From Dasypus novemcinctus (lineage: Eukaryota; Chordata; Mammalia; Cingulata; Dasypodidae): DNA of 64,000 nucleotides. The position numbers were made by a program, and so were the translations under genes. The stretch's first letter is position 1; the number at the start of each line of letters is the position of its first letter. The stretch lies in the NCBI RefSeq assembly GCF_030445035.2, contig NC_080673.1:42218365-42282364 (forward strand), given 5' to 3'. The notes beneath the pieces are model-generated. The model was not told the DNA's origin. It worked only from the letters and a program-made list of their open reading frames with translations, and did no database searches. Positions 11,365-22,511 of the stretch are shown here, in pieces.

Positions 11365-12215
11365 GACTGGTTGCGGCCTTCCCCATTTCGTAATGGCAGC
11401 TGAATTCTTTCGGTTGTTTAGGCCTAAAACTTCAGAATCGTCCTCAACTCTTCTCTTTCTTTCATATTCCATATCACTTCTACCTATCAGCTCTTCCTGC
11501 AAAATATATCCACTTCTTATAACCTCCACTGAAAACACTCTAGTCAAAGCCATTATCAAATCTTGCCTGGATTCTTCTGAATGGCCTTCCCATGTAGGCT
11601 CTGGCCCCCTCTTCAGTCTATTCTCAACCCAGCAACCAGAGTGGCTCTTAAAATATGTGTCAATTTTGTCAGTGCTCTGCTTAAGGCCCTCCAGTGCCTT
11701 CCACTGTACTCCTCACAGTGGCTACGAGGCTTTATGTGATCTGTCCCTCCTTGCTTCTCTGACCTCATCTACAGCAGTCTTCTTCACTCATCCCACTGTA
11801 GTCATAATAGTCATAATAGCCTCATTTTTGTCCCACAAACAAACCAGGGATATGCCTATTTCAGGGCCTTTGTCTGTTCCCTCTGCCTTTTAAACGCTCT
11901 CCCAGACATCCCCACAACTCATCTCCTTAAAGTCTGCTCAGATATCATTTCCTTAAGAAATCTTCCTTAAGTGTCCTATTAAAATCACAACCTTCACAAC
12001 GTATACATTCCTTGTCTACTATGCATATTTTTCCTTACCTACGATATTTTCCTCTAAGTTTCTTCTCACTCTCACATGCTGTTTAATGTATCTTTTTAAA
12101 AATCATTGATCATCCCTTTGAAGTCAGAGATTTTGTTTGTTTTATTCTCTTATGTATCAAAAGTACCTAGGATAGTGCCTAACATGGGGTAGGTACTCAA
12201 AAAATGTTCTTTAAT
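11365..12215 (+). mobile_element. L2 LINE 3' end
   Basis: Recognisable L2 order: 'tcttgcctggattcttctga' near 11560, 'caaccagagtggctcttaaa' near 11633, 'atttcagggcctttgtctgt' near 11859, and the terminal 'agtgcctaacatggggtagg' region near 12174. A 176-codon open frame (11363-11893) is a remnant of the L2 reading region, not a cellular gene. Confidence 0.75.
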
Positions 12216-12359
12216 TAATTAATAAGATCTAGCTTTTTATATTAAGGACTTTTATATGAAAAGTATTTATGCTACTGATTACTAGAGCAAATGATCTATT
12301 TTTTAGTTTAAGCCTGACACTTGCCTTAAGGCAGTATATGTTAGAAAAAGAAGAAATAG

Positions 12360-12727
12360 GGAAACGGACTTGGCCCAGTGGTTAGGGCGTCTGCCTATCA
12401 CACGGGAGGTCTGCGGTTCAAACCCCGGGCCCCCTTGACCTGTGTGGCGCTGGCCCATGCGCAGTGCTGATGCGCGCAGGGAGTGCCCTGCCACGCAGGG
12501 GTGTCCCCCGTGTAGGGGAGCCCCACGCGCGCGCCCCGTAAGGAGAGCCGCCCAGCGTGAAAGAAAGTGCAGCCTGCCCAGGAATGGCGCCGCCCACACT
12601 TCCCGTGCCGCTGACGACAACAGAAGCGGACAAAGAAACAAGACGCAGCAAATAGACACCGAGAACAGACAACCAGGGGAGGGGGGAAATTAAATAAATA
12701 AATAAATCTTTAAAAAAAAAAAAAAAA
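12360..12727 (+). mobile_element. DAS-type long SINE
   Basis: Clean full-length copy with a perfect 16-bp target duplication GAAAAAGAAGAAATAG (12344-12359 and 12728-12743). Its tail, AATAAATAAATAAATCTTT then about 17 A, is the best preserved in the window. Low divergence implies a recent insertion. Confidence 0.95.
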
Positions 12728-12779
12728 GAAAAAGAAGAAATAGTGAGTATTTTTCAGGTATCAGGTAAGCTGCAGTTTT

Positions 12780-13172
12780 TTGTTGTTGTTGTTTTTGTTG
12801 TTTATTTCTCCTCCCCCTCCCGCCCTGGTTGTCTGTTCTCTGTGTGTTCTTCTTTGCCCACTTCTGTTATTGGCACAGGAATCTGTGTTTCTTTTTGTTG
12901 CATCATCTCGCTGTGTCAGCTCTCCGTGTGTGCGGCGCCATTCCTGGGCAGGCTGCACTTTCTTTCACACTGGGAGGCTCTCCTTATGTGGTGCACTCCT
13001 CGCACATGGGGCTCCCCTACATGGGGATACCCCTGCATGGAACGGCACTCCCCGTGTGCATTAGCACTGCGCGTGGGCCAGCTCCACACGGGTCAAGGAG
13101 GCCCAGGGTTTGAACCGCAGACCTCGCATGTGGCAGAAGGACGCCCTAACCACTGGGCCAAGTCTGCTTCCC
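12780..13172 (-). mobile_element. DAS-type long SINE
   Basis: Perfect 14-bp target duplication TAAGCTGCAGTTTT (12766-12779 and 13173-13186). It faces the preceding SINE head-to-tail inverted at only about 50 bp distance. Confidence 0.95.
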
Positions 13173-13519
13173 TAAGCTGCAGTTTTGATGTGTGATGAAT
13201 CAGAAGCCATGGGCATAGATAAAAGTAGATATTTGCCTGAGGCAATGTGTCCAGAGGGAAATTTAAATTTTCTTAACCCTAACTTAAATTTAGTCATGGA
13301 AAAAAAATGTGTTTGTTTTATGAAACTTTGTAAAATTCCTTGACCTGAACCTCAGCAATGACTCAGAAATTAAAAATAAAACAAACCAAAATCCAAAAAG
13401 TCTAAAAAAAAACTATATCTCATCGACCAGTTTAAAAATGAAAGATAAGCAGATTCATTTAAAATTGTTATAATTGATTTATTAAGAAAAGCTGAGCATT
13501 TTTGTGTGGCTCTTTGGAT

Positions 13520-13612
13520 TTTTTTTTTTTTTCTTTTTTCTTTTTTGAGGTACTGGGGCCAGGGATTAAACCTAGGGCCTCATATGGGAAATTGGTGCTC
13601 AACCACTGCTTA
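13520..13612 (-). mobile_element. Short tRNA-head SINE, incomplete
   Basis: T-rich left end then 'gaggtactggggccagggat' and the B-box-like part. The head terminus at the right is truncated. Confidence 0.6.
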
Positions 13613-14556
13613 CTGATCATCATGAATATTGAGCAAATATTCCCAATTTTTTATATTTGTAAGATAGCCACATATATTGCTATTCAGAGAAAAAGAAAAC
13701 TTACATAGTAGAAAAGGGTGCTCTGTTATGCTTATTTGGGAGAAAGTTGTTTTCTCTTTTCTACATAGCAGCAATATTGTATTATTTGATTTTCTTTTGA
13801 ATGGAACATGGGAGATGAGGTTTCATAAAATATTTGAATTAGTTTATGATCTGAAATCAAAGTTGGTAATAAATAGAAAGTTTTTTTTAAAAGCCGTTAA
13901 AGAAGTTTAATAAAATATCTATTTTAATCTTTTCTTTTTAAAATGTTTTATTGTGAAATTATCATTTGTATGGGACAGTGTGTCAAACATATATGTATAG
14001 GTTAAATAGTAATGATAATTCACGTACCAATGTAAGAAACCATTACCAGCACCAGTGATCCGTGTGCCCCTCCCCTTCTCCCCAGAGGCAACTATTGTCT
14101 GATTCACTTGATTTCCCCCAAAGCCTCATCTATCCCTAAAGAATATATAATTTAGTTTTGAAAACAAGAGTAGTAATTGCAAACCTAGTTGTAGAAGGAA
14201 AGAGCAATATTGTCTTCATTCCTTGAAAACTGTCAGGAGAAAGTATGCTCCGGTTTGTTAGAAAGAAAGCTGCACCTGTAAGAGAACAAAAACCCACCTG
14301 ATTGTGGAGGAGAAAAGAATTTTATTAACGATCTTGCAAGAGCCATCGTGCAACCTGGATAAAATGGAGGGCGTGCCAAACAGCAAGAAATGCTAACATT
14401 TATACCCTAAACCTAACATGCAGGTCCCTCCCCTGTTCCCCATTGATCAGGTACTTCAGGGGTTACAGTCTATCCAAAAGGTCTAACTCACCTGGTTCTG
14501 CTTGCACTCCCTCTGTTCCCGGCTGGGTGGGCTCAGTGCTGCTTTCACTCCTGGCA
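13613..14556. other. Intergenic stretch, possible old L1 fragment
   Basis: 13930-14110 (TTTATTGTGAAATTATC, 'ccagaggcaactattgtctg') resembles an old L1 3' UTR on the minus strand. The rest is unassigned. Confidence 0.35.
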
Positions 14557-14745
14557 CAGGGGTTCTTAGCCTTTTTGTTCCATGGGCCTCTTTGCCAGTC
14601 AGGTGAAAACCATGGACCCCTTACTAAGTCCACACTAAACTTGCATTATTTAATAAATATTTCACACTCACAAGTCCCCACAAGAATAATGTTGTTTTTT
14701 TAAAATTTAAATTCAAGCTCACAGACCCCTTGTTAAGAACCCCTG
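14557..14745. mobile_element. Non-autonomous hAT element (short form)
   Basis: Terminal inverted repeats: CAGGGGTTCTTAGCCTTTTT at the left and GTTAAGAACCCCTG at the right. The internal block 'ctaagtccacactaaacttg' is shared with the copies at 19435, 35137 and 42643. The flanks do not give a clear 8-bp duplication here. Confidence 0.75.
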
Positions 14746-14999
14746 ATTTAGAGAAAGTGGTGGGGTGGCCAGAGTTGGAGTAACCTTCTGCATTGCTGCA
14801 CTCTAGTATCAGAGTGAGAACAGAACAGTGTGGAGCGTGCAGTTGCAAGTTTGGAGTCTCTGAGAAAGTAGGAAGAATTCTCCCCACGAGGTTTAGATAG
14901 ATCAATATGCCTAGGGTAAAAAAGAAATCCAAATATTTAGCAGCTCAAACATTACTGAATTTCAAATTTCTCCCACCAAGGCAGTTCAAATATAGCGGC

Positions 15000-15863
15000 A
15001 ACACCTATTAAATAGATCTTCCCAGGAGGTGAAGGTAGAGCTCCCAGGATTCCTCCCCACCACTGTGTTTGGCCCTAGAAGTATCTGCCTCTGCTGCAAT
15101 TGCTGTTGTTGCTCCATTTGCAACTCCTGAGTCTCAAAAACAAAAAAAAAAGAATCGGGATCATAAAGGAAGAGGTCCCAATCCAGAAGGCTGCCCTCGA
15201 AAATCTGTATATATATATATTTTAAAGATTTATTTTTTTTCTTTCTTTCCCCTGTTGTCTGCTCTCTGTGTCCATTCACTGTGTGTTCTTCTGTGTCCGC
15301 CTGCATTCTTGTCAGCAGCACCAGGAATCTGTGTCTTTTTATGTTGCATCATCTTGCTGCATCAGCTCTCTGTGTGTGCAGTGCCACTCCTGGGCAGGCT
15401 GCGCTTTTTATGCATGGGGCGGTTCTCCTTGTGGGGCACACTCCTTGCACGTGGGGCTCCCCTACGCAGGGGACACCCCTGCGTGGCGTGGCACTCCTTG
15501 CACGCATCAGTGCTGCATGTGGGCCAGCTCATCACATGGGTCAGAAGGCCTTGGGTTTGGACTCTGGACCTCCCATATGGTAAGTGGACACTCTATCAGT
15601 TGAGCCAAATCTCTTCCCTGTGTATTTTTCGCCAGAGAGAGAGATCAAAAGTGGCTCCAGCTGAGGACCGAACCGTCCCGAAACATCTCTGTCAGGCCCC
15701 AACAGGGTTTTATCCAGTTCCTCATCTTCCTCTTCCAGCTCCTCTTCCTTCTTCTCAGTGTCACCCTCCTGGAGTAATTCGACAGGGACAGCAGTGCCCC
15801 TAGGACCTTCGGCAGGGGTGGCAGCGGCCATGGCTGAAGGGGACACCAGACCAGAATGTTTTC
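15000..15863 (-). pseudogene. TOMM22: TOMM22 processed pseudogene, frameshifted and split by a SINE
   Basis: The parent gene encodes the central receptor of the mitochondrial outer-membrane TOM complex (142 aa in human). On the minus strand the relic starts at ATG 15831-15829 and reads an acidic N-terminus (ELLQEGDTEKKEEELEEEDE). A frameshift after about residue 42 shifts into a degraded middle. Beyond the SINE at 15221-15618 comes the membrane-region sequence YRFSRAAFWIGTSSFM. Then follows the Gln-rich intermembrane-space tail LQMEQQQQLQQRQILLGPNT, and a further frameshift. The segments join without introns, so it is a retrocopy. The expected stop after PGKI reads TAT. No A tail was found at the left, so the 3' end is truncated or eroded. 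Not coding. Confidence 0.85.
15221..15618 (-). mobile_element. DAS-type long SINE inside the TOMM22 pseudogene
   Basis: Minus-strand copy with a diverged head (ggaagagatttggctcaact). It interrupts the pseudogene at the codons for MYRFSR. An (AT)n run flanks its tail at about 15206-15220, and the target duplication is short (TGTAT-like). Confidence 0.88.
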
Positions 15864-16389
15864 TTTCTGTTTCTCTCTTGTACATTGTAACGACTGGTAA
15901 TCCTTGGTTATGTAAGTCTATGATTAAACACGGAGGACTAAAAGAAGTCAATGGGAGTGTTGAATATAGGGCTTCTTGACCTTCTTCACTATAAAGTGAC
16001 TTGGTTGGACATGTTTTTAGGGATCATTAAAATTTAGGTATTAACTCGGGTTAGTCAAATTCACCAAGTGAGAAACTTCTGATTTCCTGGCAGGTAGGTG
16101 AGCACGTGGTTACTAGCATTCTGGGAGCTGGTGGGGGGGTGTGGGGGGTATTTGGGGGGGGGGGCTCTGCATTCAGCATCCAGCATTTGATATACATAAG
16201 GTTGGTAAATCCTCCTGTTTGGGGTACAGGATCTATGTCCTCAACTGTGCCAGGCACTTTCATAGTTCAGGGACCTTAAGTTTACTTCTTTCCAGACAAT
16301 ACATGTCCCGACTACCACCGGGCTTAAGGAAGGGTAACTGCTCAGCAGTTGTGATTGGGGAGGGGCTCAAGGAATCCATCCTTATTTTA
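15864..16389. other. Intergenic stretch with G-runs
   Basis: Holds purine-rich runs at about 16131-16164 (several groups of four or more G). No gene or named repeat seen. Confidence 0.4.
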
Positions 16390-16770
16390 TTTATTTATTT
16401 TTTTTAAGATTTATTTTTATTTATTTAATTCCCCTCCCCTCCTCCGGTTGTCTGTTTTCTGTGTCTTTTTTTGCTGCATCTTGTTTCTTTGTCCGCTTCT
16501 GTTGTCGTCAGCGGCATGGGAAGTGTGGGTGGCGCCATTCCTTGGCAGGCTGCACTCTCTTTTGTGCTGGGCAGCTCTCCTTACAGGTGTACTCCTTGCG
16601 TGTGGGGCTCCCCTACGCGGGGGACACCCCTGCCTGGCACGGCACTCCTTGCGCGCATCAGCACTGCGCATGGGCCGGCTCCACACGGGTCAAGGAGGCC
16701 GGGGGTTTGAACCGCAGACCTCCCATGTGGTAGACGGATGCCCTAAACACTGGGCCAAAGTCCGTTTCCC
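16390..16770 (-). mobile_element. DAS-type long SINE
   Basis: Full-length. Target duplication TCCATCCTTATTTTA (16375-16389) against TCCATCTTTATTTTA (16771-16785), one mismatch. Confidence 0.93.
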
Positions 16771-16785
16771 TCCATCTTTATTTTA

Positions 16786-18829
16786 AACTGCTTTTAGTCT
16801 AGTCCTATTAATGGCAAGTTCCTCCCACTTCCCACGTCTTTTGAAGATGCTGTAAGAATATGTTGAGTTGTTTTTCAGTTTTTCTACTATGGTCTTTTGA
16901 TGCAGGTTTCTTGGTCTAAGTCAATTACCATTGGTCTATTTTGTCTTTAGCTTCCAAATTGCATTATTGCTGTCTCTGTTTCCCTGTTCTGTAGTTTTAG
17001 TATGATTTGGGGAAAGTGTGAAATGAATGCCTCTGCTTGATTTGTAATCTTGATGTAGAAATTTAGGAAATGACTCTTAATTTACTTAGTCTTACTATGA
17101 ACATTATAGTGTACTTTAGATCTGAACAGAATCTTTGCCTCTCTTGTACTATAGGTCAAAACTATTGAGATTTATCTTTTAGACTCATCACTTAGGAAGA
17201 CCAATGTGCTAGGTTTGACCAATGTTACTTCTTTCCCAACTCAAAGTCACAATTCCTGAGATCACAACCACCTGTAGAGAAGGATGATGAAGCATTAATA
17301 CCTAGCTACTTTGATATATCAAGAGATGGGCCTTTTACTCTAGCTAATCTTTTCTTCATAAAAACCTGTTACACATGACATTTCTTCAGGGCCATGATAT
17401 CCTCTAGATAACAAGAGCAGGACTGAATTCATAGATAAAATTAGCAGACTTAACACAATTAAAATATTTGCAAACTAAGGAAACTTTTAATGACTAATCC
17501 CATTACTGACTTTTTCAGTGTAGTAAAACCCTGATGGAGAGGTAATTTTGGACCCATTATATCACATCATATATATGTAGGCTCAGCATTTGTTAGGATT
17601 CAATAAAATGTCTCCGTGTGCCAGAGTATTCCAAACTTCACAAAGAAGAACTGAAATTGCTTCATCTTTGTTTCATTTTATCCACCTATTCATGACAGCA
17701 CTCATTTAAAACTCATTAGTAAATTTGCTTCTATTGCATGGTAAACCAAGGAAATGTCATCTCTCCCCATATGAAAGCTCATTATTTTAAGAAAGTGAAA
17801 GTGGCTGATTTCATAATGTTGGATTTCTGTGATATGTAAGAAACAGTAACTGAAAATTTCTGACTGAAACTGTACACTCAGGGGCAAAGACAAATGCTTG
17901 CAAGGTGGCTTCTAAATATACATGGGGCGCACAGTTATTAGTGACTAATTGAGCAAGCTCAGTTCAGCTGAAGCTAATGAGGGAAAAGAGCAAGGCATTA
18001 AGTAGAAATTTGCACATTTCACTTTTTGGGTTTTATGTGTCTATTTCTGGATCTATCAGGAAGGAAAGCATTTTGAGGTAGTATACTTTTTATTCTCAAC
18101 ACATTTTAGACACAGAAAAAGATGTACCCTTCATTTTTTGACCCTGTACTACCACCATATGTCATCCCTCTTAAAAACAAATTTTAAAAAGCCTACATAA
18201 AAAATAAAGTTAAAAATATGTTTTTAAGAAGCCTAATACATTTTATGGTTTCAGTTTAGTAAAAGCTTTCATTCAGGGTTTCCTCTTGACAATATTTATT
18301 TTTGCCCCTCCCCTTTTTTTTTGTTCTGTGAGATAAAGAATTAGAAAAATTTTAGAAATTAGGTATTATTATTTTTAATTTATTAGAACTTAAGACAAAC
18401 TACAATTATATAAAAGTATACTTACCTATTATGTGTGTCAGTTACATGTTTAATAATGATCAACAGCCAAAACAATATAGATTTCTCTTCCCATATTTTC
18501 TAAGTAAAAACTTTCTGTAATAATCAAGAAGAATGATATTCAATTTATTTCAAAGAATAAAAAAAGTACTGAAAAGAATTGTGAGCTACATATAAAACTA
18601 GCCTTGTTTATATTTTTACATATTATTTCGAAGCTCAAAAATATTTACAGGATACCCTCAATGAAAGAAAATATGTGTCAGGTGTCCAATAAACACAAAT
18701 TAGAGTTTGACAAGCTGTCACAGCCAGGCACTATTCTAGGAGCAGTAACTTCAACGGGAACAATGTGGAGCCACGACCTCAAGTCAATTTCCTTTCAAAT
18801 GAGGGATGGTGGGGTTTAGGATTCCTTCT
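16786..18829. other. Intergenic stretch without recognised feature
   Basis: About 2 kb of AT-rich sequence. No open frame of note and no repeat that I can name with confidence; this is one of the longest repeat-poor stretches in the left half. Confidence 0.45.
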
Positions 18830-19434
18830 CTCATTAATCAAGAAACGATTTATTGAGAACTCACAAATGGCCAAAAAGTACATGAAAAAATGCTCAACAT
18901 CACTAGCTATTAGGGAAATGCAGATCAAAACTATAGTGAGAACCACTTCACACTTTATAGAATGACCATTATTAAAAAATCAGAAAACTACAAGTGCTGG
19001 AGAGGATGTGGAGAAACAAACACTCCTTCACTGTTGGTGGGAATGTGGAATGATGAAGCCTCTGTGGAAGACAGTTTGGCAGAAGATGAATAAAGAACTG
19101 CCATATGATCCAGCAATCCCATTTCTAGAAATATATTCAGAAGAAGTGAAAACAAGAATGTGAGCTGACATTTGCACACCAATGTTCATAGCAACATAGA
19201 ACCAGCCAAGTATTCATCAACCGATGAATGGATAAACAAAATGTGATATATACACACAATGGGATACTATTCAGCTGTAAGAAGAAATGAAATAGAGATG
19301 CGTATAACAACGTGGTTGAACCTAGAGGATATTATGTTGACTGAAATAAGTCAGACACAAAAGGTCAAACATTGTATGGTCTCACTGATACAAACTAAAT
19401 ACGATGAGTAAACTCACGGAGGTAAACTCCAGAG

Positions 19435-19625
19435 CAGGGGTTCTTAACAAGGGGTCCGTGTGATTGAATTGATATTCAAAAAAACATTATTCTTGTGGGG
19501 TCGTGTTGGTGCGGGTGTGATATGTTTATTAAATAATACACAGTATAGTGTGTATTTAGTAAGGGGTCTGCTCTTTTCACCTGACTGGCAAAGGGGTCCA
19601 TGGAACAAAAAAGGTTAAGAACCTG
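19435..19625. mobile_element. Non-autonomous hAT element inside the L1
   Basis: A 191-bp unit with inverted ends (CAGGGGTTCTTAAC and GTTAAGAACCTG). The 8-bp target duplication is CTCCAGAG (19427-19434) against CTCTAGAG (19626-19633), the size expected of hAT elements. It contains no transposase. Confidence 0.85.
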
Positions 19626-19911
19626 CTCTAGAGTATGGGTTACTAGGAGCTAGAAGGTGGCTGAGAATAGGAGATGGTGTATAAGGTATGTAGCATTATT
19701 GATAAGGGTTCTTGTAAAACTTTGGAAATTATTAGAGTTGAGAATAACATGTTATGATGAGTATAATGAACACTACTGATTTATAAATATGATTGTGGCT
19801 GAAAGTAAATGTCAACTGAAAGGAAACTAGAGAATAATCTAGGTATGTATAACATAGTGATTTCAGGGATAGATAAAGATTGTGGTTAATAATTTAAGAA
19901 TGTTCTTCTTT

Positions 19912-20313
19912 GGGAAGCAGACACAGCTCAACTGATAGAGCGTCCGCCTACCATATGGAGGGTCCAGGGTTCTATATCCAGGGCCTCCTGACCCGTGTGG
20001 TGAGCTGGCCCATGCACAGTACTGTCATGCGTGCAAGGAGTGCTGTGCCACACAGGGGTAGGGGAGCCCCATGTGCAAGGAGTGCACCCCTCAAGGAGAG
20101 CTGCCCTGTGTAAAAAAGTGCAGCCCGCCCAGGAGTGGCGCCACACACACACAGAGGTGACGCAGCAAGATGATGCGGCAAAAAAGAGACAGTTTCCTGG
20201 TGCCGCCTGGTAATACGAGCAGACGCATAAGAACACATAGTGAATAGACACAGAGAGCAGACAACAGGGGAGAAGGGGAGAGAAATAAATAAAATAAATC
20301 TTTAAAAAAAAAA
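19912..20313 (+). mobile_element. DAS-type long SINE inside the L1
   Basis: Target duplication AGAATGTTCTTCTTT (19897-19911) against AGAATGCTCTTCTTT (20314-20328). The head (gggaagcagacacagctcaa) and body are more diverged than most copies, suggesting an older subfamily. Confidence 0.92.
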
Positions 20314-20382
20314 AGAATGCTCTTCTTTTACAAAGTGCTAAGAATATGGTAATACATGGGAAAACTGCAACTAATGTAACTT

Positions 20383-20387
20383 TCTAT

Positions 20388-20419
<32 letters not shown>

Positions 20420-20754
20420 ACCCCCCCCCCCCCGGCTGTCTGTTCTCTGTGTCTATTTGCTGCGTCTTGTTTCTTTGTCCACTTCTGTCGTTGTCAGCGG
20501 CACAGGAAGTGTGTGTGGCACCATTCCTGGGCAGGCTGCACTTGCTTTCGCGCTGGGCGGCTCTCCTCACGGGTGCACTCCTTGCGCATGGGGCTCCCCT
20601 ACACGGGGGACACCCCTGCGTGGCAGGGCACTCCTTGCGTGCATCAGCACTGCGCATTGGCCAGCTCCACACAGGTCAAGGAGGCCCGGGGTTTGAACCG
20701 CGGACCTCCCATGTGGTAGACGGACGCCCTAACCACTGGGCCAAGTCCATTTCC
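20383..20754 (-). mobile_element. DAS-type long SINE inside the L1
   Basis: Perfect 12-bp target duplication CTAATGTAACTT (20371-20382 and 20755-20766). It has a long (TTTA)n tail and a 14-C run near 20420. Inverted relative to the SINE 70 bp to the left. Confidence 0.95.
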
Positions 20755-20991
20755 CTAATGTAACTTATGGATGACAGTTAACAGTAATATTGCAATATAT
20801 TACAGTAATGGCAAGAATATATTTTTTCAATGCTAAGGGACAAAAATAGGTGGGTATAAGGGAGTATGGGATTTTTTCTTTTGGAGTAATGAAAATTCTC
20901 TAAAATTGACTGAGGTCATGACAACATAACTGATGAAAATGAGAACTACGGAGTGTATGCTTTGAATGGATTGTACAAAGCATGGGACTGT

Positions 20992-21078
20992 GAGGAGGAG
21001 ATGTAGCTCAAGTGGTTGAGCTCCTGCTTTCCATATATAAGATTCCAGATTCAATCCCTGGTACCTCCTTAAAAAAAA
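20992..21078 (+). mobile_element. Short tRNA-head SINE inside the L1
   Basis: Target duplication AAAGCATGGGACTGT (20977-20991) against AAAGCTTGGGACTGT (21079-21093). The insert is a complete 87-bp unit: a tRNA-like head followed directly by an A tail. This shows that the head-only class retrotransposed as such and is not merely a truncated long SINE. Confidence 0.88.
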
Positions 21079-21260
21079 AAAGCTTGGGACTGTATAACAT
21101 GGAATCCAGTGGAGGATGATGGATTATGTATGGTTAACAGGACAAATACGGGAATGTTTTCTCCTGAATGATAATACTAATATAGGGTGTTAATAATTGG
21201 GTAGATTAGGGGAAATATACCCAAACGTAAGATGTGAGCTATAGTTAGTAGTAGTATTTT

Positions 21261-21631
21261 TTTTTTAAAGATTTATTTATTTATTTATTTAATTTCCCCC
21301 CCACCCCTGGTTGTCTGTTCTTGGTGTCTATTTGCTGCGTCTTGTTTCTTTGTCCGCTTCTGTTGTTGTCAGCGGCACGGGAAGTGTGGGCGGCGCCATT
21401 CCTGGGCAGGCTGCACTTTCTCTTCACGCTGGGCGGCTTTCCTCACGGGCGCACTCCTTGCGCGTGGGGCTCCCCCACGCGGGGGACACCCTTGCGTGGC
21501 CCGGCACTCCTTGCGCGCATCAGCACTGCGCATGGCCAGCTCCACACGGGTCAAGGAGGCCCGGGGTTTGAACCGCGGACCTCCCATATGGTAGACGGAC
21601 GCCCTAACCACTGGGCCAAAGTCCGTTTCCC
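21261..21631 (-). mobile_element. DAS-type long SINE inside the L1
   Basis: Target duplication AGTAGTAGTATTTT (21247-21260) against AGTAGCAGTATTTT (21632-21645). Well preserved body. Confidence 0.94.
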
Positions 21632-21835
21632 AGTAGCAGTATTTTGATGATGCTCTTTCACAGTTTGTAATAAATGTTTCACAAAAATGCAAGGTATTGG
21701 TGGTGGGGAGATGTACGAGAGCCTTGTAAGATGCTATGCATGTTTGTTTTGTAAATTCACAAATTTTACAATACATTTACTGTTTAGGTATGTCCATGAA
21801 AGATATACTCCAATAAAATTTTATGTATTAAACAA

Positions 21836-22511
21836 AGAAGCCATGTATTGAACACCTACTAAGTGTCTGGCCCAGTGTTGGCCTGGAGGTGCCAAGATTA
21901 AAGGCAAAGTTCTTACCTTCAAGGAGCTCAGTTGCTTATGGTTGAGTCAGAAACAATGCAATAGACTAAAGAGATGTGACTGAAGCCCTTTGAAACTCTC
22001 AAGAAACTCTAAGTGATAACTGATGAATTCTTTAAATTCTTCATCTGTTGTTTGGGGAGAATATGACTTCATTTAGAGCAGTGCCGTGAGCTTTAAATAA
22101 CTTCGTGAAGAAGAAATGGGGATCCTGGACAGCCCAGCTCCTGACGGGTTCAGTGACTGCACCTCCGCAGTAGCTATCCTATTTCATGCCTCAGCAGACT
22201 GACAAATTACTACATGTCTTTGAGTTTCAGGGACACTTGTGATATTTAAAACCTGGAATGTTAAGTTTTGGGATACCAGATCCAAGCGGTAAGTACTATG
22301 TTCCAGGTTGCCATGGGAACACGCAGAATGATACCTGACTGGGGAAGGGGGATGCCGGAAATCCTGAGGTGAGGTCTGAAGGAGTTAGTTTGAGGGTGGA
22401 GAGAAGAACTGGCATTTAAGGCAGAAGAGACTGGGCAAATAGGGGGAGATCAGAGAGGGGAGGCTGGTATCTTAGAGGAGCCCCAAGTATTCCAGCAAGA
22501 AAAAGCCCGAG
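21836..22511. other. Intergenic stretch with a possible mammalian-wide repeat
   Basis: 21845-21955 ('tattgaacacctactaagtg', 'caaggagctcagttgcttat') looks like an old LINE/SINE-derived mammalian repeat that I cannot name safely. The remainder is unassigned. Confidence 0.4.

Larger units (their letters stand above)
18830..21835 (+). mobile_element. L1 3' end dispersed over 3 kb by later insertions
   Basis: One L1 ORF2 C-terminus plus 3' UTR in + orientation: 'catgaaaaaatgctcaacat' near 18881, 'ccagcaatcccatttctaga' near 19111 and 'aatgggatactattcagctg' near 19258. It ends near 21830 with 'actccaataaaattttatg'. The pieces 18830-19434, 19634-19911, 20329-20382, 20767-20991, 21094-21260 and 21646-21835 read on from one another once the five inserts (hAT, four SINEs) are removed. 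All frames are broken. Confidence 0.8.

Noticed and set aside
11363-11893. 176-codon + strand frame
   Set aside because: Falls inside an L2 LINE fragment; no exon signals, starts and stops unrelated to any cellular gene.
15069-15803. 244-codon + strand frame
   Set aside because: It crosses the antisense strand of the TOMM22 pseudogene and a SINE; a chance fusion of repeat and pseudogene sequence.
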